Source of the DNA: Bacteroides sp. | GTDB lineage: Bacteria > Bacillota > Clostridia > Oscillospirales > Acutalibacteraceae | Reading direction: 5' to 3' | DNA: 64,000 bases | Assembly (NCBI GenBank): GCA_023665085.1 | Contig: JAMPEQ010000002.1 | Span: forward strand, 186,001-250,000 | Notes under the pieces: generated by a model | Databases searched by the model: none | What the model was told of the DNA's origin: nothing | What the model saw: only the letters and a program-made list of their open reading frames with translations | In this document: positions 9,903 through 18,967 of the stretch, piece by piece | How the letters are laid out: each line of letters starts with the position of its first letter | Position numbering within the stretch: position 1 is the first letter of the stretch | Translations under genes and position numbers: made by a program

Positions 9903-10532
9903 TTATTTTACACCGATAACTGTATATATAAATTTAGTAATATCCTGTGCGTCCTGAATTTTAAAACCTGCTGCACACATCCTATTTTGTATATCATTAT
10001 TACTGTAGGCAGCATAATCACCTGTATTGAAATGCTTAACAATCAGTTTGTTGTAAATGGCATACATAAATTTCGGACAGCGGCCCATCCCTGTGTCAGA
10101 AAGAATATACAATCCTCCCGGTTTGAGAACACGATATGCCTCTGCCATTGCTTTTTCAGGCTTCGGATAATGATGAAAACTCTGAATACAGGTTACAACA
10201 TCAAACGTATTATCATTATACGGCAATTTGTCAGAATATCCCTCAGTCAATGCCACACTGTCAGACAGCTTACTTTTCGCAACCTTTAACATTTCAGGTG
10301 ATAAATCAAGACCATAATAATCAGCTGCCCTTTGCTTTTGCAGAATATCAATAAGATACCCTGTACCGCAACCAATATCAAGCATAGTATTATACTCTAT
10401 GTTGTTCAATTTTTCTGCAACATCCCTACAGCTGATTTTAGGATATTTTGAATAATAAGCCGTATTGGTTTCATCATAAATTTTTGACTGTCCGTCAAAA
10501 TGCTTTTTTGATAATTCTAAATAATCTTTCAT
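9903..10532 (-). CDS. Class I SAM-dependent methyltransferase
   Basis: 209 residues. Motif I (NTMLDIGCGTGYLIDIL, about residues 50-65), the acidic ribose-binding strand (YYGLDLSPEML), motif IV (FDVVTCIQSFHHY) and the post-motif VLKPGGLYILSDTG are all present, typical of UbiE/Methyltransf_11-type small-molecule methyltransferases. The acceptor is unknown. It lies 64 nt below another methyltransferase gene on the same strand and probably shares its promoter at 11470-11498, which carries the GTTAGC-type operator. The two may act together on a small molecule handled by the ABC pair and hydrolases. Confidence 0.88.
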   Translation of the reverse strand: MKDYLELSKKHFDGQSKIYDETNTAYYSKYPKISCRDVAEKLNNIEYNTMLDIGCGTGYLIDILQKQRAADYYGLDLSPEMLKVAKSKLSDSVALTEGYSDKLPYNDNTFDVVTCIQSFHHYPKPEKAMAEAYRVLKPGGLYILSDTGMGRCPKFMYAIYNKLIVKHFNTGDYAAYSNNDIQNRMCAAGFKIQDAQDITKFIYTVIGVK

Positions 10533-10596
10533 AAATTATCTCCCCTTTTTAGAAAAGGAATACAGATATCCGACTTTGTTTTTCAGGGGCATCACA

Positions 10597-11277
10597 CTAT
10601 TTCCTGCATCGAAAAGCCGCCATACCTTCTACTGTATTCACTTCTACTTCTTTATACATAACTTTCAGACGCTTATTCAGACTTTCTGCCGTCTCATAGG
10701 GTGGTGTAAAATATCCTTTTGGTGTATAAATTTTTTCTACAAACCAATCCGTTCTTTTGTTTTCACCCTTTACATAAAAGCATCCGCAGAAAATACCTCC
10801 CGGTTTCAAAACCCTGAAAATTTCACTGTATGCCGTTTCTTTATTCGGAAAAGCGTGAAAACCATTGAGAGAGAGTACAAGCTCAAAGGTATCATTGTCA
10901 AAAGGAAGATTTCCTACATCCCCTTGCATAAAGCGAACATTTGAAATACCTCGCTTTTTTGCCTGACGCTTTGCTCGCTCCATCATATCCATAGAATAAT
11001 CAAGACAAGTAATATCTACATCCGTTAAATTTTCATATATCGGCATTGTCAGTATGCCTGTACCAACAGGAACCTCAAGCATTTTCCCTGAAAAATTTTG
11101 CGGAATACCTGACAGTGCAAGCTCCAAATAATAGTCATTTTCCTGCTTATTCATATTCCATATCAACTTACAAACAGCCTTTCCGGCAAGTGTGGAACAA
11201 GTTATCATACCGTCATAAAATGTCGCTTCACCACCGAGATTTTTATATGCGTTTTGAATTTCATCGTGTCTGCTCAT
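10597..11277 (-). CDS. Class I SAM-dependent methyltransferase
   Basis: 226 residues. The SAM motif is slightly unusual, LEVPVGTGILTMP, followed by ITCLDYSMDMMERA, FMQGDVGNLPF and LNGFHAFP, then VLKPGGIFCGCF. It has an N-terminal extension of about 60 residues before the Rossmann core. First gene after the promoter/operator at 11470-11498 and the second perfect palindrome at 11371-11394. Substrate unknown; the organisation suggests coexpression with the methyltransferase downstream. Confidence 0.87.
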   Translation of the reverse strand: MSRHDEIQNAYKNLGGEATFYDGMITCSTLAGKAVCKLIWNMNKQENDYYLELALSGIPQNFSGKMLEVPVGTGILTMPIYENLTDVDITCLDYSMDMMERAKRQAKKRGISNVRFMQGDVGNLPFDNDTFELVLSLNGFHAFPNKETAYSEIFRVLKPGGIFCGCFYVKGENKRTDWFVEKIYTPKGYFTPPYETAESLNKRLKVMYKEVEVNTVEGMAAFRCRK

Positions 11278-11370
11278 AGGAAGACCCTTTCTCTATTTCA
11301 AATATCATTTTTTCGCCTGACATATTCCTATTGTACCGCTCACTTTTGCAGCACCGCAATATTCCGATAT

Positions 11371-11394
11371 CGAAGTTAGCGTTAGCTAACTTCG
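11371..11394. promoter_or_regulatory. Palindromic operator 2
   Basis: Perfect CGAAGTTAGC-GTTA-GCTAACTTCG, about 95 bp upstream of the methyltransferase start and downstream of the promoter. Confidence 0.75.
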
Positions 11395-11469
11395 TGTTAA
11401 AAAATATAGGCTTTTGCCATATCTTTTAATCAATATATAAATTCAGTGATTTATATTTAAACCACATAT

Positions 11470-11498
11470 AAGTTAGCACAGACTAACCAATTTGTCAA
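11470..11498 (-). promoter_or_regulatory. Methyltransferase promoter overlapped by operator 2b
   Basis: Minus strand TTGACA (11498-11493), 17-bp spacer and a weak -10 TAACTT (11475-11470). The spacer and -10 contain GGTTAGT-CTGT-GCTAACT, a degenerate copy of the palindrome, so binding here would block RNA polymerase. Confidence 0.65.
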
Positions 11499-11508
11499 GC
11501 AAAAATTT

Positions 11509-11534
11509 AAGAGGCAGGAATATCCCACCTCTCA
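11509..11534 (-). terminator. Terminator of the ABC transporter operon
   Basis: Inverted repeat GAGAGGTGGGA / TTCCTGCCTCTT on the minus strand, just past the ABC gene stop, followed by AAATTTTT. Confidence 0.7.
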
Positions 11535-11544
11535 AGTATTAATT

Positions 11545-13278
11545 TTATGCAATTGTCCAATTCTGTGACTGTGTCTGCAAATCAACCATACACTTAAATA
11601 TTCCATTATCCTTCAGCAGATTTTCAGGCGAACCCTGCTCGGCAACATAGCCGTCTTTAAGGACAACAATTTTATCTGCACCCGCAACCGTTCTCATTCT
11701 GTGTGCAATTACAAGAACTGTCTTATTCTGAATAAGCCTTGAAAGTGCAGTCTGAATCAAGGTTTCGTTTTCAACATCAAGTGATGCAGTTGCCTCATCA
11801 AGCAGTATGATGGGTGCATTTTTTAGAAATGCTCTGGCGATAGATATTCTCTGCCTTTCACCGCCTGAAAGCTGACAGCCGTTTTCACCTATGTCCGTAT
11901 TATAGCCATTTGGCAGTTTCAATGCAAACTCATCAACATTTGCAAGCTTAGCGGCTGCAATTACTTCTTCATCCGTTGCATCCTTTCTGCCTACACGGAT
12001 ATTCTCCATAATAGAATTATTGAAAAGCGTTACATCCTGAAATACGATGGAATAAAGCGAAAGGAGTGTTTCTGGCTCAACTTTTGAAATATCCATTCCG
12101 CCAACAGTGATACTGCCCTGACTGATATCCCAAAAGCGTGACGCAAGTCTTGACACAGTCGTTTTTCCTCCGCCGCTTGGACCGACAAGTGCAGTAATTT
12201 CACCCTGCTTTGCTGTGAACGAAACATCATTCAGCACTGTTTCACCCGTATTATATGCAAAGCCTACATTATTAAATTCAATATCATAGCCTTTGTTTGA
12301 AAGCTGAGCACCGCCTGTTTGAACAGGATGGAAAAGGATTTCATCCATTCTTTTCACATTCGTACGAACGGAAATAACAGCGGCAAGATTTTGGAGGGCA
12401 GTCTGCAATGGGTCATAGAGCCTTGATACAACAAGAAGATACATAAAAAATGTAAGTACGCTGATTTCATTTTTAATAAGCAGTGCTGCCCCTGCAAGAG
12501 CAGTAGTTGCAATCCCAAGCTTGAGAACAAGACCTGCCGTTACCACAAATGCCGCAGTAATAAATTCATTTTTTACCGAACGGTTTTCAACAGCCTTTAT
12601 CTTCTTTGTTAATCCGTCAAGATAAGAATGCTCTGCATTATTTGCCTTTAAATCTCTTGAGGTTTCTATACATTCCTGAATACCGTCAGCACAAGCCATT
12701 TTAACAGCCATTGCCTTATCATTCAGCTTTTCCTGCACCTTTGCAGAAAAGCCGACAATCGCAAATGCAACAGGTAAAACCCAAAGGGCTGCTATCGACA
12801 TTCTCCAGTCAAAGAAAAACATACCTATTGCAATAATGGTTGTAGAAATGAGTGAACCGATAAGACCGGGAACATAATGCGAGCCTGTTTGCTCAAGCGT
12901 TGCGCAGTCTGCCATAATGGTACTTGTCAGATCTGCCAAATCCTTTTTGCCAAAAAAGGAAAGGGGAATTTTACGCAGTTTTTCAGCGAGTGTAATTCGC
13001 CTTACACCTGATTCTATATAAGTTGAAAGATATGTTCCGTTATACTGAAACCAGGTTGACAGCATAATCAGTACAATACAGATAACACAGCCCACTGCAT
13101 AAAATGCAATTCTGTTTTTCTCAACACCGCCTTGAAGCAAATCGCCAACAAGATAATACAGCAAGCTTACAGGCAGCATAAATGAAATATTCTGAAAAAC
13201 GCAGGCAGTAATACCCTTTACCAAGTCTTTTGCACCTTGCTCTGAAAGTGCATATTTTCGCTGTAGCTTTTTAATCAT
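11545..13278 (-). CDS. ABC transporter half-molecule (fused membrane and ATPase), second subunit
   Basis: 577 residues from the ATG at 13278, preceded by GGAGG; longer in-frame extensions lie inside the partner gene. An N-terminal six-helix ABC exporter fold (about 20-310) is followed by an ATPase domain with Walker A GPSGGGKTT, Q-loop FQDVTLF, signature LSGGERQR, Walker B IILLDEATASLD and the H-loop VIAHR. It overlaps the preceding ABC gene by 4 nt (ATGA), the hallmark of a heterodimer. Such type IV pairs include drug exporters and YbtPQ/IrtAB-like siderophore importers. The neighbouring flavodoxin and hydrolases make the latter plausible but unproven. Confidence 0.92.
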   Translation of the reverse strand: MIKKLQRKYALSEQGAKDLVKGITACVFQNISFMLPVSLLYYLVGDLLQGGVEKNRIAFYAVGCVICIVLIMLSTWFQYNGTYLSTYIESGVRRITLAEKLRKIPLSFFGKKDLADLTSTIMADCATLEQTGSHYVPGLIGSLISTTIIAIGMFFFDWRMSIAALWVLPVAFAIVGFSAKVQEKLNDKAMAVKMACADGIQECIETSRDLKANNAEHSYLDGLTKKIKAVENRSVKNEFITAAFVVTAGLVLKLGIATTALAGAALLIKNEISVLTFFMYLLVVSRLYDPLQTALQNLAAVISVRTNVKRMDEILFHPVQTGGAQLSNKGYDIEFNNVGFAYNTGETVLNDVSFTAKQGEITALVGPSGGGKTTVSRLASRFWDISQGSITVGGMDISKVEPETLLSLYSIVFQDVTLFNNSIMENIRVGRKDATDEEVIAAAKLANVDEFALKLPNGYNTDIGENGCQLSGGERQRISIARAFLKNAPIILLDEATASLDVENETLIQTALSRLIQNKTVLVIAHRMRTVAGADKIVVLKDGYVAEQGSPENLLKDNGIFKCMVDLQTQSQNWTIA

Positions 13279-15059
13279 ATTGCTGTACCTCCTTCCTTTG
13301 CAACCTTCCACTGTACTGAGTTTTGATAGCTGTTCCACATTTTTGCAAACAATCCATTTTTGTTTATCAGCTCATCGCAAGTGCCTTCTTCAGCAATACT
13401 GCCGTTTTCAAGAACAAATATTTTGTCTGCATTTGCAACAGTTGAAAGCCTGTGTGCAATCATAATTACGGTTTTACCCTTTGAAAGCTCATTCAATGCC
13501 TGCTGAACACGAACTTCATTATCAGGGTCGGCAAAGGCTGTTGCCTCATCAAGAATAATAATCGGTGCATTTTTAAGCATTGCCCTTGCTATAGCAATCC
13601 TCTGCTGCTCACCGCCTGAAAGGTAGATGCCATTTGTGCCGATTACCGTATCAACACCATTTGGCAGCTTATCAATAATATCCATACACTGTGCCGATTT
13701 CAAAGCCTGCATAACCTCGCCTTTTGCAGCATTTGGTCTGCCCATTCGCACATTATCAAGAATGGAGGCTTTAATCAACTTGCTGTTTTGGAATACAAAG
13801 GATATTGTGTTCATAAGCTCCTCTTTAGGAATATCCTTTACATCAACGCCACCGATAAAAACTTTGCCCTCCTGAGTGTCAAAAAATCTTGAAATAATAT
13901 TGGCAAGGGTGCTTTTACCGCCGCCGCTCGGACCGACAAAAGCAACAGTCTGCCCTGCTTTAATGTCTGCAAAAATATGTCTGAGTGCAAAGTTTTCACC
14001 GTCATAGCTGTAGCTTACATTTTCTATATTTACGGCTGAATCAGTCGGATGCTTTGGCTGATTTGTTTCTGTCAGCGGCTCTAAGTTAAGCACACTGTCA
14101 ATTCTTTTCAGTGCATCTTCAACAAGCATTTCGTTTTCACTCTGGTACATAATCTTTGTTAAGGTTACCGAAATTATCGGGGTGAGGATTATATAAAACA
14201 AAAGATTAAGCAAAAATTCATTTGTTACGCCATCTCTTGTAAAATAAATACCTGCTGCAATTAAAAATGCAAAAACAGCATTGATTGCCGTTGTGTATAA
14301 CAGCATCGGCATACGCATATTCTTTGTATATGCAATTACCCATTTCTCATATCTCTCAATAGACTGCTTGAACTTTTTGAAAGAAAAAACAGTCTGACCA
14401 AAGGTTTTAACAACGGGAATACCACGCACATATTCAACAGCCTCGTTTGACATATCCTCAAGTGCATTCTGATATTCATTCATTTTGACCTTTAAGTCCT
14501 TACCCGTCATAAAGCTCACCATTATAATAAATGCCAGAACAACAGGTATAAGACTCAGCAATCCAAGACGCCAGTCAAATGCAAGCAATAAAACAATAAG
14601 TCCGAGTGGTGTTGCAATTGCTCCTGCCTTGTCGGGAAGATTATGGGCAAGATATGTTTCTGTTGATGCACTCGATTCGTCAACAATTTTTCTCAGCTTG
14701 CCACTGCCAAAGCTCTCCGTAAATCCAAGCGGCAGCTTAACAATATGCTCCATAGCTTGTATTTTTATATTCGCCGCAACACGAAACGCTGAAATATGTG
14801 AGCACATAAGCCCTGCAATGTAAATCAAAACTGACAGCACAGAAAATAAAACTGCCATCCAGCCGTTATGTGTAAGATTTTCAGCTTTGCTGAAATCGGG
14901 AGAAACCTCCAGCACCTCCTTAATAATTTTCCATATATACCAAAATGGCAAAAGTGCAAAAACTGCACTGATTGCTGATAATATCCAGGAGGCATAAGTA
15001 AAATATTTATGCCCGCCTGCATAGTCCATCAGCCTTGATAAATTTGATTGCTTTTTCAA
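13275..15059 (-). CDS. ABC transporter half-molecule (fused membrane and ATPase), first subunit
   Basis: 594 residues, starting at TTG (15059) with AAGGAGGG 6 nt upstream. Six-helix membrane domain, then Walker A GPSGGGKST, Q-loop VFQNSKLI, signature LSGGEQQR, Walker B IIILDEATAFADPD and VIMIAHR. The D-loop reads FADPD rather than the usual SLD, also seen in the siderophore-type pairs. Operator 3 lies about 60 bp upstream, and a TetR gene lies 97 bp upstream on the same strand. Confidence 0.92.
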   Translation of the reverse strand: MKKQSNLSRLMDYAGGHKYFTYASWILSAISAVFALLPFWYIWKIIKEVLEVSPDFSKAENLTHNGWMAVLFSVLSVLIYIAGLMCSHISAFRVAANIKIQAMEHIVKLPLGFTESFGSGKLRKIVDESSASTETYLAHNLPDKAGAIATPLGLIVLLLAFDWRLGLLSLIPVVLAFIIMVSFMTGKDLKVKMNEYQNALEDMSNEAVEYVRGIPVVKTFGQTVFSFKKFKQSIERYEKWVIAYTKNMRMPMLLYTTAINAVFAFLIAAGIYFTRDGVTNEFLLNLLFYIILTPIISVTLTKIMYQSENEMLVEDALKRIDSVLNLEPLTETNQPKHPTDSAVNIENVSYSYDGENFALRHIFADIKAGQTVAFVGPSGGGKSTLANIISRFFDTQEGKVFIGGVDVKDIPKEELMNTISFVFQNSKLIKASILDNVRMGRPNAAKGEVMQALKSAQCMDIIDKLPNGVDTVIGTNGIYLSGGEQQRIAIARAMLKNAPIIILDEATAFADPDNEVRVQQALNELSKGKTVIMIAHRLSTVANADKIFVLENGSIAEEGTCDELINKNGLFAKMWNSYQNSVQWKVAKEGGTAI

Positions 15060-15117
15060 GCATATCCCTCCTTAAAATTTTATTTATTAACACCAAAGTG
15101 CATATACAACATCAAAA

Positions 15118-15135
15118 AGTTAGTCTTTGCTAACT
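15118..15135. promoter_or_regulatory. Palindromic operator 3 (upstream of ABC pair)
   Basis: AGTTAGT-CTTT-GCTAACT, one base off perfect symmetry, between the TetR gene and the ABC genes. Confidence 0.7.
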
Positions 15136-15156
15136 CATGTATTAAAAATTAAGGGG

Positions 15157-15774
15157 TTACTGCCCCATAATTTTTTTCCAGCCTGCTGTGTCAAATTCTC
15201 TTAGCTGAGTTGCGAACATTTTCGCACGCTCTTTCGGCATATTGTGGTATAAAACTTCAAACATTCCGTTGAACATTCCGCTTACAATCATATGAGCAAG
15301 ATCAGCATCAACCTCATTCACTTTTTTGCCAAGCTTTTTCAAAGTATCAATATAGCTGAAGGTTGCATTGACTTCAACCTCAACCATTCGGTCAACAAAG
15401 TTCTGATACGATGTTCCGTCATTACAGCAGATAAGTATTTTAACCTCATCAAAATGCTCATATATATAGTCAATAATCCAGTCGATACAATCCTTGGATT
15501 CAACACCCATATGTTCAGGTTGCTCTTCGTCGGGTAAATCTGCAAAAGCAAGTTGTGCTTTCATAAACCTGCTCATAATTGCCGCCGCATGAGGCTCAAC
15601 AATAGAGGTATACAAAGCCTCCTTGCTTGAAAAATAGCCATAAAAAGCACCTGTGGTAACACCTGCCTCTTTAACAATACTCCTCAGCGAAGCTGTCTTA
15701 AAGCCCTTTTCCAAAAATTCCTTTTTACCTGCATTTATTATATTCTGCAAGGTAGCTGCATCTTCGTTACTCAT
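15157..15774 (-). CDS. TetR family transcriptional regulator
   Basis: 205 residues from the ATG at 15774 (GAGGTG 4 nt upstream; the ATG at 15786 lacks a ribosome site). The N-terminal TetR helix-turn-helix is clear (IINAGKKEFLEKGF, then VTTGAFYGYFSSKEALY, about residues 10-55), followed by a helical ligand/dimer domain. Its own upstream region has a perfect 28-bp palindrome, so autoregulation is likely. It precedes the ABC pair on the same strand and probably controls it, but its palindrome is unrelated to the GTTAGC sites, so it is not the obvious regulator of those. Confidence 0.9.
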   Translation of the reverse strand: MSNEDAATLQNIINAGKKEFLEKGFKTASLRSIVKEAGVTTGAFYGYFSSKEALYTSIVEPHAAAIMSRFMKAQLAFADLPDEEQPEHMGVESKDCIDWIIDYIYEHFDEVKILICCNDGTSYQNFVDRMVEVEVNATFSYIDTLKKLGKKVNEVDADLAHMIVSGMFNGMFEVLYHNMPKERAKMFATQLREFDTAGWKKIMGQ

Positions 15775-15787
15775 ACTACACCTCATA

Positions 15788-15841
15788 TGTAACAGTGTTA
15801 TATAACACTGTTACATTATCATATTTCACCCCATTTGTCAA
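15788..15841 (-). promoter_or_regulatory. TetR promoter with perfect 28-bp operator
   Basis: TTGACA at 15841-15836 with -10 candidates TAATGT (17-bp spacer) or GATAAT (15). Overlapping the start region is a 28-bp perfect palindrome at 15788-15815 made of TGTAACAGTGTTAT and its complement. Confidence 0.75.
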
Positions 15842-15863
15842 TATATAATTACCAAAAAATAAT

Positions 15864-15888
15864 GGCGATAGAAAACTCCCATCGCTAT
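15864..15888 (-). terminator. Terminator after the LCM-type methyltransferase
   Basis: Minus strand GCGAT...ATCGC hairpin followed by CATTATTTTTT, about 50 bp past the methyltransferase stop. Confidence 0.55.
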
Positions 15889-15935
15889 ATCCTCAATAGT
15901 AACAATATATAAGCAAAATACTCAATAGCCACATT

Positions 15936-16712
15936 TCACCATTCATAAACAGCAAGGCTGTTATTTAAATTTTTCGCTATTACTTTTCCTATCTTTCCGA
16001 TGAGTGAATACTTTTCCATCTCATCCCAAAAACTGTTCTCTTTTATCAATTTAAGCTTTGCATCAAGCTCAAGCAGCTCATTTCCGTCTTTTGTACCCCA
16101 ACCGAACCTAGCATTCGTATGCTTTACCGTATCGTGTCTTTTTTCCTTCATCATCATTGGATGCATCAACTCCGCAAGCAAAAATCCCTTATCAAACGAA
16201 TTAGTAATATTATTCAAAATTTTCCTTACCTGCTCCTTTGAAAAATACATAAGCAGTCCTTCTGCAATTACAATCACGACCTTATCTTTAGGGATATTTT
16301 CAAGCCAATCTGTTTTAAGGATATCCCCTGCAAGCATATGCTCACGCTCTGTTTCCGTAAAGACCTTCTTTCTCACCTCTATGGAATCCGGAAGGTCAAC
16401 ATTAAACCACTGAACCTTTCCATTATCCACACGAGAAAAGCGATCATCCATACCACAGCCGATATTAACACAAACTGCATCGGGATATTTTTTAAGAATG
16501 CTTTTCACATCCCTATCGAACATAATAGTCCTTGCCACTACTCCCTCATGTGAAAAGAATTTATCTATATCCTTAGTGTCAACTGCCAGTGTTTCTAAGA
16601 TTTCCACAGCTTTTTCATCATGAATACGTGCATTCTTTCGTTTTGTTTCATTCGCCCTGATTGCAAGGGGAATTAACGCTGTTTCCTGAACATCACCTAA
16701 CTGCAAATTCAT
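15936..16712 (-). CDS. Leucine carboxyl methyltransferase-family (PF04072-like) methyltransferase
   Basis: 258 residues from the ATG at 16712 (AAGGA about 10 nt upstream; the ATG at 16757 has no clear ribosome site). It has the LCM/TcmP-type arrangement: TALIPLAIRANETKR near the N-terminus, the SAM-binding VCVNIGCGMDDRFSRVD, WFNVDLPDSIEVRK, and VIVIAEGLLMYFSKEQV. Bacterial members methylate carboxyl or hydroxyl groups of small molecules, including polyketides. It stands alone between the hydrolase operon and the TetR gene, and no GTTAGC palindrome was seen upstream. Acceptor unknown. Confidence 0.85.
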   Translation of the reverse strand: MNLQLGDVQETALIPLAIRANETKRKNARIHDEKAVEILETLAVDTKDIDKFFSHEGVVARTIMFDRDVKSILKKYPDAVCVNIGCGMDDRFSRVDNGKVQWFNVDLPDSIEVRKKVFTETEREHMLAGDILKTDWLENIPKDKVVIVIAEGLLMYFSKEQVRKILNNITNSFDKGFLLAELMHPMMMKEKRHDTVKHTNARFGWGTKDGNELLELDAKLKLIKENSFWDEMEKYSLIGKIGKVIAKNLNNSLAVYEW

Positions 16713-16826
16713 TTTGTTTCCGTCCTTAATAATATTATTTTTATTGTATACCGGCACATATTAAAACTTGTTATCATTCATAAAATAACTTGAATAATAC
16801 AATCATTAACATACAAATACATCTGC

Positions 16827-17606
16827 TCAATCTTTTGAACTTTCATTTGCTGCAATTATTTCTTCAAGAAAACGATCGGGATGTTCCCCTGCAAGTCCGC
16901 CGTGTCCCACATCCGTAAAAATTTTAAGATTGAATGCATAACCTGCATCCTTCCAGCTTTGTATGTCCTTTGCAAGTCTGCGTTCCACAGTGCTGTTCAC
17001 ACCATACCAGATATGCATATCGGTATTTTTAAAAGCATTAAAATCTGTTTTCTTTCCAATCAGGCAGTAATCCTGATTACGCCAACTGTTCCAGGTTGCT
17101 TTGGTGTAGACCAATCGTTCTGCTTCTTCATAGGTTCTTCCTGTAATTTTTGCAAGAAAATTTTTTCGCAGTTTTCCCGCCCTGCCCATTATAATATAGA
17201 AAAACCCTGTAAAGAAAAAGCAGTACAAATTCTTACCCCATTCAGTTTTTATATCAGGATAATCTCTTGTTGAAAATCCATCAGCAATGGTCGTGGTAAT
17301 CGTCAGGCGTTTATCCTGCAATATCTCCATAAGCACTCGGCAGCCATATGATACAGCATAAAGCACATCTATTTTTCCGCTATAATTGCTTAAAATATAC
17401 CCGGCAGTCTTTTCTGCCTCATCTGCGACAGAAACAAATTCCTTTTCAGGCTCTGAAGGATTAAAACCATCATAAGCCACTAACACCACATGAAATTTTT
17501 GAGCCACATATTCAGCGGTTGGCAGTGCACCCAAATAACTCACGCCCCCACCGTGCAGCATCACCATAAGTTTTTCATTTTCTTTTCCAAATTCAAAAAA
17601 TTTCAT
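16827..17606 (-). CDS. Alpha/beta hydrolase
   Basis: 259 residues. The oxyanion region is MVMLHGGGVSYLG, the nucleophile elbow is YAVSYGCRV (Ser near residue 87 in a G/V-S-Y-G context), and the likely catalytic His is in VGHGGLAGEHPD near the C-terminus. It resembles the hydrolase at 18154-18936 in length and in its MKFFEFGK/MKFYEFGK start and YDGF motif, so the two are paralogues separated only by a membrane protein gene. Substrate unknown; an ester-cleaving role on the transported compound is a guess. Confidence 0.82.
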   Translation of the reverse strand: MKFFEFGKENEKLMVMLHGGGVSYLGALPTAEYVAQKFHVVLVAYDGFNPSEPEKEFVSVADEAEKTAGYILSNYSGKIDVLYAVSYGCRVLMEILQDKRLTITTTIADGFSTRDYPDIKTEWGKNLYCFFFTGFFYIIMGRAGKLRKNFLAKITGRTYEEAERLVYTKATWNSWRNQDYCLIGKKTDFNAFKNTDMHIWYGVNSTVERRLAKDIQSWKDAGYAFNLKIFTDVGHGGLAGEHPDRFLEEIIAANESSKD

Positions 17607-17621
17607 ATCATTGTTCCTCTG

Positions 17622-18101
17622 TCAAAAAATTAAAACAACAAGCCCTGCCGCAGCAGCTGCTCCGACAATCCATATTAGAGTCAGAATACCACGCTTTTTC
17701 AAAACTTGTCCCCAGCTTTGCACAAACGCAGCATCCTCAAGCCCGGGTAAAATCCAAAACTTGCTGTGTCCTACCCAAAGTCGGTCAATCACAATACCGT
17801 CATACCAATTCATAACCTCTAAAATGAGAAGTGCCTGCAAGTAGGCTGTTTTGAAATCCTGCACACCATTCCATAAACCGATAATCAGCAGCAAAGCTAC
17901 GAGCATAACAAATAAAAACGGAATCATAAAACACTTTTTCTTTCGTGCTGTACTTTTCCTGTCAGCAATACCAATGGCAAAAGCACGCTCCTGCACAGGT
18001 TTTGGATAAAAGTATAAAACATTAATTGCTTTGCCGCCTGTACCAAGCGCTACCATTACAGTAAAAAGCAGGCAATAAAGAATAAGCTGTAATACAAGCA
18101 T
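17622..18101 (-). CDS. Small integral membrane protein, paralogue of the 8679-9170 protein
   Basis: 159 residues with four hydrophobic segments (about 3-25, 55-80, 88-105, 138-158). Not recognised as a named family. Shares WNGVQDF and MNWYDGIVIDRLW with its paralogue near flavodoxin. It lies 15 nt before the downstream hydrolase gene and 52 nt after the upstream one, clearly in one operon. Confidence 0.78.
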   Translation of the reverse strand: MLVLQLILYCLLFTVMVALGTGGKAINVLYFYPKPVQERAFAIGIADRKSTARKKKCFMIPFLFVMLVALLLIIGLWNGVQDFKTAYLQALLILEVMNWYDGIVIDRLWVGHSKFWILPGLEDAAFVQSWGQVLKKRGILTLIWIVGAAAAAGLVVLIF

Positions 18102-18153
18102 TTTTTAACTCCTTGTCTCAAAATTTAAACTTAGCATAATAAAAAACACTCAA

Positions 18154-18936
18154 TCAATTGCCACTCTCGCAACAATTTTTAATTTCATCCACCCACTGTT
18201 TCGGATAACAAATAAGCAATTCCTCATGTTGTAAATCGTGACGGCATATATTCGGGTTTTTAAAATGCTGTCGGTAACGCTCCTCGTACTGTTCACCCAT
18301 TTTTACAGAAAAAAAGCAATGAACCGTTGTATCAGGAACAAAAATATCATTTTCAATAGGTGTAACCAAATCCGAGTAGAATTGATTATAAATACTCTCC
18401 TTGCTGACAAATGCCATACGGGTAGAATTCATACCAAACATATCAATCATTTTTTCATAGTAGTCACGCTCTTCAGCAGGCTTTTTCTCCAGTCTTTTTT
18501 GCATAAAACCCGGAAGTTTGCCTTTTTGGAACATACCATACAAAACCTTTGCAATCAGCCATGCTTTCAGCTTGGCTGAAACACCATTATCCTGGTCAAA
18601 ATCTGAACTGCCAAGAATACCGTGGTCAATGTGTACCTTTCCACGCTGAATCAGCAATCCTACAAAACTGCCGCCCAATGAGCATCCATAAACTGCTCTA
18701 ATATGTCCATTGTAATTAGTCAGTATGTAGTCCTCAATTTTTGCTGTCTCGGTAAGCATATCCAAAAACTCAGATGCTTCAGTTTCATCAAAACCGTCAT
18801 AGGATACACAAACCACCCGAAAATCTTTTTCTAACAGAGGAATCACTGATTCAAAATTAGATTTCCAGTGGCAACAGGTGCCGGGAAGCAGCAGTATCAC
18901 TGGTGCATCTGTTTTGCCAAACTCATAAAACTTCAT
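18154..18936 (-). CDS. Alpha/beta hydrolase
   Basis: 260 residues. ILLLPGTCCHWKSN (oxyanion loop), the nucleophile elbow GCSLGGSFVG (Ser near residue 96) and a late HDLQHEELL segment that may supply the His. First gene of a three-gene operon transcribed from a consensus promoter with operator 4. Paralogue of the 16827-17606 hydrolase. Confidence 0.82.
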   Translation of the reverse strand: MKFYEFGKTDAPVILLLPGTCCHWKSNFESVIPLLEKDFRVVCVSYDGFDETEASEFLDMLTETAKIEDYILTNYNGHIRAVYGCSLGGSFVGLLIQRGKVHIDHGILGSSDFDQDNGVSAKLKAWLIAKVLYGMFQKGKLPGFMQKRLEKKPAEERDYYEKMIDMFGMNSTRMAFVSKESIYNQFYSDLVTPIENDIFVPDTTVHCFFSVKMGEQYEERYRQHFKNPNICRHDLQHEELLICYPKQWVDEIKNCCESGN

Positions 18937-18967
18937 AATTTTACACCTACAACTATCATTTAAACCC

